Below, one piece after another: positions 56,702 through 64,000 of a stretch of 64,000 nucleotides of DNA. The notes beneath the pieces are model-generated. The model was not told the origin of the DNA. It did no database searches and was given only the letters and a program-made list of their open reading frames with translations. Every line of letters starts with the position of its first letter. The stretch's first letter is position 1. The translations under genes were made by a program, and so were the position numbers. The DNA comes from Bedellia somnulentella. Its lineage: Eukaryota; Arthropoda; Insecta; Lepidoptera; Bedelliidae. The DNA lies in the NCBI GenBank assembly GCA_963576735.1, contig OY755183.1, positions 12,047,213-12,111,212 on the forward strand, given 5' to 3'.

Positions 56702-56855
56702 TAAAAAATTAATAAAGAATAAATAAAGGAAAGAAAAATTTCGACACATTGGCAAGAGTGACGGGGGCGTATACCCGAGGTCGCGGGTTCGAATCCCGCC
56801 TGTGTCGAAATTTTTGAAGGTGAGGTTTTCATGAACAAAAAGATATAAATTTAAA
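56702..56855 (+). mobile_element. fold-back SINE-C copy
   Basis: The first part is the reversed SINE-C 3' tail up to TTTCGACACA. It then jumps to TTGGCAAGAGTGACGGGGGC in forward orientation. Bases 56734-56748 and 56801-56815 are 15-base exact inverted repeats. The A box is lost. Confidence 0.75.
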
Positions 56856-57344
56856 AAATATATTGGATTAAAAACGTATTGTTGGCAGAAAAGGATTCTT
56901 ATCAATTTTATCTCCTCCCTAAATGCTGCTTTTTCCTTGAACTGAGCGGCACCTAAATTTAAAGTTCTCTTACACAGCGTCTAATATAGACAAATGATGT
57001 TAAAAATATATTTTAAAACGTACTGAGCCCAATAAGTCAAATTGCTGCAGTATTGAGTACTGTGCATAATGCATATTTATAACATAGGTAATATTCGTTA
57101 GACTTCAAAAGAAATGACTGGAGGAGTAATGGTTTTCATACGTTTTAATCTTGTTGTCAAGAGAAATGATATAATATAGTGTGTCAATTGATAAATTAAT
57201 AGTGCCTAGAATAACACAGCTCATTGTTTGTTTTATTGTTAACTATTGTAAAGTTTCATGTGGAATCTAATAAATTGAATTATACGAAAACCTGGCTTCT
57301 TTCAATAATTCCTTACAGGCAAAAGAAAAATCTTTGCAGAGTCG
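56856..57344. other. intergenic, nothing recognised
   Basis: AT-rich. Confidence 0.5.
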
Positions 57345-57672
57345 TCTTAAAATATAGCACTAACCTATTTCTTCCCTCGGATGTCGTAAGAGGCGACTTA
57401 AGGTATTGGAACTTTAATAAAAGAGATATTTGTCAAGTTCGTGCAAAGTGGCGATGGATCGATAGCCTCTGGCTACGTCAATATGAATAATAGGCGTGAG
57501 TATAAGTAAGTAAGTTATTTTTGGGTGATGCGGTGGAAGACCCATTAGTATTAATTTTTATCTTCCAATATTTTTTCTTACTTAACTTCCAAAAGTGGCT
57601 AAAGAATTCCTAATTCTGAAGCTCTGGTTACCACATTTAGGGATTATAGCCGTTATTAAATGTTTGTATGTA
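57345..57672 (+). repeat. two diverged SINE-A-related copies in tandem
   Basis: 57345-57511 (GGATGTCGTAAGAGGCGACT, ending GTGAGTATAAGTAAGTAAG, its 3' half from the related family) and 57514-57672 (GGGTGATGCGG to ATAGCCGTTATTAAATG). Confidence 0.65.
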
Positions 57673-57738
57673 CAGCATACTAATATTTAAATGAGTCCAC
57701 ACCGAAAATTAGTTCAATTACTATCTTTATTATTTCAG

Positions 57739-58755
57739 TTATTTTCATAGTATTATGTCGTACGGTATTTTATTATGGGGTAAAGCGGCTGATGTTCATA
57801 AAGTTTTCGTCTTACAAAAGCGAGCTATCCGATCTATTTACATGTTGAGGTCGAGGTATTCGTTGCGCGAAAAATTTAAAGATATTGGCAATACATAACA
57901 TAACATAACATAAACGTTCACGCCGAATATCCCCGAAGGGGTTGGCAGAGGTACTAATACTTCTGAACAACACGTGACTTTGTCACCTGGTGTTCACAGT
58001 ACCCACGTTTTGCATGGACAGTGTACTCACGTGATAGGGGGCAGGCCTATCGCGCATATCAAATATGTATTGGCAATACATATTTGAGAATTTAATGTAT
58101 GCTAAAAAGAATATATGCCAATTTAGTAAAGTTAGTGATAGGCATACTGTTAACACTCGAAATAAGGACAAACTTAACGTACCGAAGTGGAGACTTAATA
58201 AAGTAAGTAACTCCTTTATGGGACTATCCCTCCAAATGTTCAACAAACTTCATTCTGACATGTTGGAATTGCCTGTGGCATCTTTTAAAAAGGCAATTAA
58301 AGCAATGCTTTTAAAGAAATCTTACTACAGTGTTCAAGATTTTTTAAACGACAAGGACCCAACGCGCACATGACCGTGTCTGTAAAGCTATTAATCTTCC
58401 CTCGTTATTCCCAGAAATAATTAACTGGTGAGGATTTTTCTTCTCACGTTACGTGATTGGATTTTTGTGATGGACAATTTATTTTTATTATGTCAAACTA
58501 GCGTTTGGTTTTGTCGCATAGAAAATCTTTTGTAAAGTAAAAAACATGTTAATAAACTGAAATTGTACAAACCATGTTTTAAAAATAAAGTGAAAAAATG
58601 TGAATGTAAAGAGTTTCTTTGTTGCTTCTTCTCTTTACGAACACCTTCCGAAGCAACGGACTAATGATAAATTTAAAAAATTTGACGTTCAAAAAATTTT
58701 ACTTTTTAACTTAATTTTGAAGAATAAACTTTTTGACTTTTTTTTGACTTTGACT
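57739..58755 (+). pseudogene. jockey/CR1-type LINE, second copy, split by SINE-B
   Basis: It encodes the same C-terminal region as the copy at 15340: [20 protein letters not shown], then after the insertion the frame 58065-58373 with [20 protein letters not shown] and the same end [14 protein letters not shown]. Everything upstream of the FHSIMSYG block is missing. The 3' UTR ends in TTGACTTTGACTTT. Reading is broken by a SINE and a deletion of about 17 bases around it. Confidence 0.82.
57899..58056 (-). mobile_element. SINE-B fragment inserted in the LINE
   Basis: Tail CATAACATAACATAACATAA on the left, 5'-truncated at GGCCTATCGC. TATTGGCAATACAT on both sides of the insertion is its target-site duplication. 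Confidence 0.8.
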
Positions 58756-59424
58756 TTTGATCTTCATAAAATTATTTTATCAGATTTTGGCCTATCAAAT
58801 GGCACACTAGTCCCTCTATTCAACACCTCTTCGCTCTGCCGTGTACGTTATACTCACTGTCTACGCAGAAACGAGTGCCTAAACAGAGAACCCAGACCAT
58901 ACATATACCTTGTGCAAGGATGTCTGTTAGAACACTTTTGTACTTCCGCGTTAACACCTTAGGGAGGCATAGGGGGCCAGCTTTAGGGTGGCAGATAGGT
59001 ATAACTCTTAGCATCGACTACAATAGGGAACAATAGCACAGTTGCACATTTTTGTCAATTTAAATCTAAATCTATACTATAATAAGACTGTACCGAGGTC
59101 AAAACTGTACATTGAAGAAAAAAATAATAAAAACCGGTGGAATATGTTTTATTTTCGATACTGAAGCCAAATTTGTGCTTTTTGAAAAAAATGTCTGTCT
59201 GTCTGTCTGTATGTCCGGTCATCACGTTAATTCTACCGAACGGATCTTGATCAAATTTGACATGAATGTAGCTTATATACCTGCCTGGCCAACATATAGG
59301 ATATCATTTATCCCGGATTTCGCAAGGGTTCCCACTGGAGCATCAAAAAACCATAACCTTTTAGCGCGGCGGGGTGAATAGACACGCTAAGTTTAGTGAT
59401 GCGGGGTGAAAAACATTCCAAACT

Positions 59425-59564
59425 AAATTCTTACTAATGTATGTATTGTATTACTAGATGGCGTGAGTAGATGCTTTCTACATCGCGGTATGATAAATTC
59501 TTACTAATGTATGTATTGTATTACTAGATGGCGTGAGTAGTTGCTTTCTACATCGCGGTATGAT
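59425..59564 (+). repeat. 70-bp tandem duplication
   Basis: Two adjacent copies of a 70-base unit starting AAATTCTTACTAATGTATGT, differing at one base (A/T after GTGAGTAG), inside the Helitron. Confidence 0.9.
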
Positions 59565-59615
59565 TTCTTTTTTTCTTTGTTATAAATACTTCAGTTCAGA
59601 CTAAACTTTTGTGAC

Positions 59616-59776
59616 CCTCCGTGGGGTCTAACAACACCAACCCCATAGACATGGACCGCCTCCGTAGCTTCCTTAAGAAGCTAAAAGAGGCGGACGCCAA
59701 CGGCGATATGATCGCCAAACTCACCGCCTACTGCGACTACGAGGACATCGTAGCCGCCGTAGGCAAACCGTTCTAA
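59616..59776 (+). pseudogene. ORF1 (gag-like) C-terminal remnant
   Basis: The frame is open from the insertion point to TAA at 59774 and includes MDRLRSFLKKLKEADANGDM and IAKLTAYCDYEDIVAAVGKP. Such a helical C-terminus is usual for ORF1 of jockey-like elements. The zinc knuckles that should precede it are cut off. Confidence 0.6.
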
Positions 59777-59814
59777 ACGGTTAGTCATATCAGCCCGCTT
59801 GTTTAGTAGTCTCA

Positions 59815-62664
59815 ATGGCTACACAAAGTAGGATAAAGCCCCATTCATTAAACGTAGTTTTCTTCAATGCCGAAGGCAAAGTACGTTCCCACAAAGAGGA
59901 AATAGGCATGTTTCTTAGAGATCATAGTATCGATGTCTTTCTTGTGCAGGAATCCTTTCTGAAACCTCGCACTAAGAATCCCAATATTTCCAACTATAGA
60001 CTCATTCGGACTGACCGAATAGGTAGGCCTGGAGGAGGCACACTCATATATTACAAAAAGACACTACACTGTGTCGCACTCAATACACCCGCACTACAAC
60101 ACATGGAGGCCACGACATGCCGTGTAAGCATGTCGGGGCATCCATCCATTGTCATTGCGTCAATTCATCAAACCGGCTCCCAAGAGGTGTTACGCACCGA
60201 CTTGGAAGCCCTACTCGCGCTCGGTAGCTCGGTTATTTTGGCAGGTGATTTCAACGCCCACCATCTCAGTTGGAATTCAACCAGAATCTGTCGAAACGGC
60301 CGGCTATTAGAGAAATTTTCAGAAGATCTCGATTTCGAGATAATTGCCCCAATGACACCCACTCACTACCCAAACAATGTACTCCACACCCCCGGCATCA
60401 TTGACTTCGCGCTTCTGCGTAACGTAACCTTACGTTTACGTTCCGTAGAAGTTATACACGAACTTGAGTCAGATCACCGCCCTGTACTACTATCACTAGG
60501 CCCACCCGAACACACTCCGCCCGCCACTCGTCCCAGAATTAACTGGGCGAAATTGACGGACGGCCTACAAACCTACACTTCACCCCACCTCGACACAATT
60601 CCGGATGACATCTCGTCACCGGATGACGCCCGCCGAGCTGTCTGTGCCTTAACAAAGCACCTCTCGGCGGTCGTACAAGACGCCACGTCGCAAGTCGTTG
60701 TCGATGACTACCATCGCCAACGACTCCCCGACGACATTAAGGAACTTGTCACCGCGAAAAACCGTGCCACTCGCGCATACGATTCTTTTCCCTCGCCTGA
60801 TAACCGCTCTCGGCTGTGGGCTGCGAAGCGCGTCCTTCGGGAGCGCCTAGTCGAACACAGAGGGGAGCGGTGGGATAAGTTCCTTGGTGATATCCGTCCG
60901 TCCCATAACGCCTACTGGGACGTGGCGAGGGCGCTCAAGTCGGACGGCACCGATCTTGGTCTTCCTCCCCTCACACAACCGAACGGCCAACCACCGGCCT
61001 TCGAAAACGATGAGAAAGCGGAATGCCTGGCTGAGCGTCTGGAGAAGCAATGCTCTCCGAGCTCTCAGCCATGCGACCCACTTCACATCGAGGCCGTTGA
61101 CAAGTTAGTCAACGACCGCGCCTCACTCCCTCTCCTCGATGATCTCGAACCGATCACCGAGGACGAGGTGAAAGACATCATTAAACACCTCAGACCCAGA
61201 AAGGCCCCGGGGCCCGACGGGCTGACTAACAGGGTCCTTAAGATCCTACCACAACACATCATCACACTACTCACAATCATACTTAACACATCACTCATAC
61301 ACGGCATCTTTCCAGATTCATGGAAAGATGCCGATGTGATAGGTATATTCAAAGTCGGAAAGCTCCGCACCGATCCCACGAGCTATAGGCCTATCAGCCT
61401 ATTAAGCTCGTTAGGAAAGATCTATGAGCGACTAATCCTCGCTAGGATCAGACACTACTTGCACACTAGCGGCATTCAGATACACGAACAATTCGGGTTC
61501 AGGGCTCAACACTCATGCGTCCAACAGGCACATCGCTTTACCGAGCATGTGCTTGATGGATTCAATGACACATACATCAAACAGACGGGCGCCGTCTTCT
61601 TTGACGTGGCTAAGGCATTTGACAAAGTCTGGCATAACGGTCTGCTATACAAGCTATACCAGATCGGTATGCCAGACAAACTCGTGGCTATAGTCCGCGA
61701 CTACTTGTCGGATCGCCGATTCCGCTTCAGAGTGGAGGACGCCCACTCACAACACCACCCGATACACGCGGGAGTCCCACAGGGCTCTACGCTCTCACCC
61801 ACACTCTTCAATATATACACTAACGACATCCCGCGTACACCGCTGGTGGAGTTAGCACTCTTTGCAGACGACACACTACTCTACACGAGTCACCCCAACC
61901 ACAACTACATACGGCTTCGCCTTCAGCGAGCCGTAACACAACTCGGAGAGTGGTTCAGGAAGTGGCGGATCGAGGTTAATCCCTCCAAAAGCGCAGCCAT
62001 GCTCTTTCGGAAGGGAGGCGCCTCACACGATCCACCTCCGCCTGTCGAACTCTTCGGTACACCTATTCCGTGGGTGAAAAAGACCAAATACCTCGGTATT
62101 GTCTTTGATCCCCGGCTTACATGGTCACACCACATCAAATACATACGCAACAAAGCCTCATTCGTCCTGAATAGGCTATCACCGATGCTTTGTGCTCGCA
62201 GTAAGTTACCACTGCGTCACAAAGTTACATTATACAAAACATGTATACGCTCGGTCCTCTCGTACGGTAGTGTTGCGTTCGCACACGCCAGAGAGGGCTT
62301 GATACACCGCCTCCAGGTGATACAGAATAGGTTCATGCGCAAGGCGGTAGGGGCGCCTTGGTATGTTAGGAACTATGATCTCCACAGAGACTTAGGGCTC
62401 AATACTATCAGGGATCATTTCAAACAAATCTCACGTAGATACTTTGATAAGATCCCTGATCACCCCAACCCCTTACTCCGAGCCTCGCTCGACTACTCGA
62501 TTTCCCCGGACGCCGGGATTCGACGCCCACGTAGCGTGCTCTCGGATCCCGACGACGACACCACCCGCGAGCTCGAGGCCTATGGGGCCACCGGCGCTCG
62601 CGGTCACACCAACAACTACTACCACTCCAGACACCGACCCCGCCGGCGAGGTCGTAGAACCTAA
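59815..62664 (+). CDS. LINE ORF2: AP-type endonuclease and reverse transcriptase
   Basis: 949 residues without interruption. The endonuclease nicks target DNA and the polymerase copies element RNA from the nick. Endonuclease motifs: VQESF (44-48), GDFNAHH (144-150), IIDFAL (195-200) and SDHRPV (219-224). Reverse transcriptase: KAPGPDG near 463, SYRPISLLSSLGKIYERLIL, the first catalytic Asp in DVAKAFDKVWH (D597), GVPQGSTLSP at 653, and FADD at 683-686 with the catalytic pair D685/D686. The thumb contains KYLGIVFDPRLTWSHHIKYI. All catalytic residues are present, so the enzyme may be active. No RNase H domain follows. The start ATG lies 38 bases after the ORF1 stop. Jockey clade is judged from motif style. 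Confidence 0.92.
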   Translation: MATQSRIKPHSLNVVFFNAEGKVRSHKEEIGMFLRDHSIDVFLVQESFLKPRTKNPNISNYRLIRTDRIGRPGGGTLIYYKKTLHCVALNTPALQHMEATTCRVSMSGHPSIVIASIHQTGSQEVLRTDLEALLALGSSVILAGDFNAHHLSWNSTRICRNGRLLEKFSEDLDFEIIAPMTPTHYPNNVLHTPGIIDFALLRNVTLRLRSVEVIHELESDHRPVLLSLGPPEHTPPATRPRINWAKLTDGLQTYTSPHLDTIPDDISSPDDARRAVCALTKHLSAVVQDATSQVVVDDYHRQRLPDDIKELVTAKNRATRAYDSFPSPDNRSRLWAAKRVLRERLVEHRGERWDKFLGDIRPSHNAYWDVARALKSDGTDLGLPPLTQPNGQPPAFENDEKAECLAERLEKQCSPSSQPCDPLHIEAVDKLVNDRASLPLLDDLEPITEDEVKDIIKHLRPRKAPGPDGLTNRVLKILPQHIITLLTIILNTSLIHGIFPDSWKDADVIGIFKVGKLRTDPTSYRPISLLSSLGKIYERLILARIRHYLHTSGIQIHEQFGFRAQHSCVQQAHRFTEHVLDGFNDTYIKQTGAVFFDVAKAFDKVWHNGLLYKLYQIGMPDKLVAIVRDYLSDRRFRFRVEDAHSQHHPIHAGVPQGSTLSPTLFNIYTNDIPRTPLVELALFADDTLLYTSHPNHNYIRLRLQRAVTQLGEWFRKWRIEVNPSKSAAMLFRKGGASHDPPPPVELFGTPIPWVKKTKYLGIVFDPRLTWSHHIKYIRNKASFVLNRLSPMLCARSKLPLRHKVTLYKTCIRSVLSYGSVAFAHAREGLIHRLQVIQNRFMRKAVGAPWYVRNYDLHRDLGLNTIRDHFKQISRRYFDKIPDHPNPLLRASLDYSISPDAGIRRPRSVLSDPDDDTTRELEAYGATGARGHTNNYYHSRHRPRRRGRRT

Positions 62665-62832
62665 CACTAATTTTATAGTCACACCAGACTCAACTAGAGT
62701 CTATTTTATTTTTATACTCACCCTATCCGACTTAGCTTAGGTACACTCCTTTTCGCCGCCAGGGCGGCCTTCAGCCGCCCGGCAAAAACACCAAGGTGAC
62801 GCCGCACAGGCCGCAGGGCCAGCAGCACCGAA

Positions 62833-62917
62833 CCGGTGGGGTTTTAGTCGGTAAAAGTCCGACATACCCCCGTCGCTCTCTCGAGCGACGGGGGATCCAT
62901 GAGGATTTCCCCACCGG
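62833..62917 (+). ncRNA. structured 3' UTR element of the LINE
   Basis: The outer stem CCGGTGGGG/CCCCACCGG (62833-62841 with 62909-62917) encloses two hairpins: GTCGG/CCGAC (62847-62851 with 62859-62863) and a perfect 12-bp stem CCCCCGTCGCTC/GAGCGACGGGGG with loop TCTC (62867-62894). It lies just before the poly(A). A role in reverse transcriptase recognition is inferred. Confidence 0.7.
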
Positions 62918-63154
62918 TAAACAAAAAAAAAAAAAAAAACTTTTGTGACAGTTCGAGGGCTATCGGGCCACTTAGTTTGTAAATATTATAAAATTACAAT
63001 TTATTTTAGTACTGCCATCTATGACTGTGACTGATCGGCTACAAACTCTCACACAATCACCAACGGGTCACCATTGCAGCGCGAAACTGCTATCTATACT
63101 GCTATATATACTTACTAAAGATAAAGATATTCTCATTTATGAACTTAGAAAAAT

Positions 63155-63228
63155 ACATACATTCATAAACTCACGGCTATAAATCCCTTTATAAGGGGTA
63201 GCCAGATCTGAGGAATTAGACATTGGAT
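63155..63228 (-). repeat. SINE-A 3' fragment
   Basis: ACATACATTCATAAACTCAC to CTGAGGAATTAGAC. Confidence 0.7.
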
Positions 63229-63411
63229 GTGACTTAGAAACTTGGTACAAAATGGTTTGCTTCATGATTCTTATGAAATATCAAGTACCTACATATACTC
63301 GTATATTGGTAAAGAGATTTTTGACATCTCTGTATCTAGAAATTTGAAATTTGATGCGATTGACTGTTATAATCACTACAAAAAGGAATATATGAAATTC
63401 ATCAATCAATC

Positions 63412-63562
63412 ATCACTAACGGCTATAAGTCCCAAAAAAGGGTAGCCACAGCTTCAGAGATAGTAATTCTGTATCCACTTTTGGAAGTTGAATGGGGAAA
63501 AGGTAGTCAAACGGGTCTCCAACTGCATCGCCCAATATTCACTTAAAAAGCCTCAATGTTCT
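63412..63562 (-). repeat. SINE-A fragment
   Basis: ACTAACGGCTATAAGTCCCA to CACTTAAAAAGCCTC; it may be the same or a neighbouring old insertion. Confidence 0.65.
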
Positions 63563-63699
63563 TTATACCTATTACAAGTAATAAAAAAACAGAATTTAAG
63601 ATAGTGTTTTGGTATTTTGTATGTAAACTGGATGCAACAAAATGTAGCCCACGCGGACGTAGTCGCGGGCAAAAAGCTAGTCTGATATATAACTATACA

Positions 63700-63815
63700 T
63701 CAAGTACAACTCAGCCACATGGGTTTCCTTACGAAGTAATTCCTCCACTTCAAAAAACCACGATAAATTAACCACACCTTGGTATAGACCTGGCTTAAAA
63801 ACTCACGTCCCCTGC
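63700..63815 (-). repeat. SINE-B middle fragment
   Basis: AACTCAGCCACATGGGTTTC to ACCACACCTTGGTATAGACC. Confidence 0.65.
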
Positions 63816-63837
63816 ATAGCCCGAAAAGTTGCATAAC

Positions 63838-64000
63838 TTAAGTGGAAATGGGCAGGGGACATTGCACACTGAGCCGAAGGGCGTTGCAGCTCGAAGGTCC
63901 TGGCTTGGCGGTTACGTATCGGAGGATGTCGTGAGGGTTGGGCTCCCACAAGATGCACCGATGACTTGGTAAAACTTGCGGCAAGCCGATGATTGAGGGA
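63838..64000 (+). pseudogene. RTE-type LINE, reverse transcriptase C-terminal fragment
   Basis: GGAAATGGGCAGGGGACATT followed by GGTCCTGGCTTGGCGG and ACCGATGACTTGGTAAAACT reads as a decayed form of the KWAGHIAR...RTGRR...TDDLVKVAG block at the end of RTE proteins. It has stops and frameshifts and runs off the window. Confidence 0.65.

Larger units (their letters stand above)
59616..62936 (+). mobile_element. jockey-clade LINE, 5'-truncated, ORF2 intact
   Basis: Bounded by the 11-13 base duplication (AA)ACTTTTGTGAC at 59603-59615 and 62937-62949, with a poly(A) tail at 62923-62939. It begins inside ORF1 and keeps all of ORF2 and the 3' UTR. Its GC-rich codons contrast sharply with the AT-rich neighbourhood. 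Confidence 0.9.
59071..63680 (+). mobile_element. Helitron invaded by a LINE
   Basis: 5' TCTATACTATAATAAGACTG preceded by A; 3' hairpin GCCCACGCGGACGTAGTCGC with GGGC, then AAAAAGCTAG followed by T. It shares CTAGATGGCG(T/C)...AGTAG with the Helitron at 44369. After subtracting the LINE, about 1.3 kb remains without a Rep/helicase gene. The pairing of these two ends across later insertions is inferred. Confidence 0.6.

Noticed and set aside
62444..62740. 98-residue Thr/Pro-rich frame and minus-strand 69-residue partner
   Set aside because: Other-frame shadows of the GC-rich LINE ORF2 end.

Overview
The window is AT-rich animal DNA and looks lepidopteran (moth or butterfly). It holds one interrupted host gene in a dense field of transposable elements. 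The lepidopteran reading rests on Helitron ends (5' TCTATACT, 3' CTAG, inserted between A and T), RTE-type retrotransposon tails (GGGCACGTTAAGCCGTC) and several short retroposed families with TATG or TTATG tails. No species can be named from the sequence.

Host gene. Eighteen exons on the + strand, 13609-54412, encode a plasma-membrane-type Na+/H+ exchanger (Nhe2-like). All intron phases agree: 3153 coding bases join to 1050 residues plus stop, covering the membrane domain and a cytosolic tail of about 550 residues. The first coding exon(s) and the promoter are not seen, so the start of the window is probably intron 1 or upstream DNA. Intron lengths run from about 330 bases to 19.5 kb, and nearly all the excess is mobile DNA.

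Region 1-13.6 kb. A chimeric SINE (tRNA head, RTE tail) near 1.5-1.9 kb is followed by an 8.1-kb DNA transposon (about 2100-10240). This transposon carries two convergent, intact, spliced genes: a TNP2/EnSpm(CACTA)-like transposase and a DUF4806 protein with a CpG-rich stretch upstream. It is the most interesting system in the window.

Region 13.6-33.4 kb (the 19.5-kb intron). It contains a jockey/CR1-type LINE remnant, many SINEs, a perfect 111-bp inverted SINE pair, a PIF/Harbinger-derived element carrying the start of a MADF protein, several MITEs, a broken mariner with a fold-back end, and an 850-bp long-TIR element with an evenly spaced internal motif.

Region 33.4-54.4 kb. The remaining exchanger exons alternate with SINEs, two related Helitrons and a short duplicated piece of exon 5. 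The 3' UTR and a polyadenylation signal follow to about 55.25 kb.

Region 55.3-64 kb. A MITE, a fold-back tRNA-like SINE and a second copy of the jockey-type LINE split by a SINE come first. A Helitron (about 59071-63680) follows; it was invaded by a LINE with an intact 949-residue endonuclease/reverse transcriptase and a structured 3' UTR. The window ends in an RTE fragment.

Names used below. SINE-A: about 240 bp, starts TGTGTAGTG, ends (TATG)n. SINE-B: about 370 bp, tRNA-like head, ends (TTATG)n. SINE-C: a repeat around a near-complete tRNA-like sequence. SINE-D: tRNA-like head ending GAGCAATGTTTATGTG. Strand is given in these orientations.
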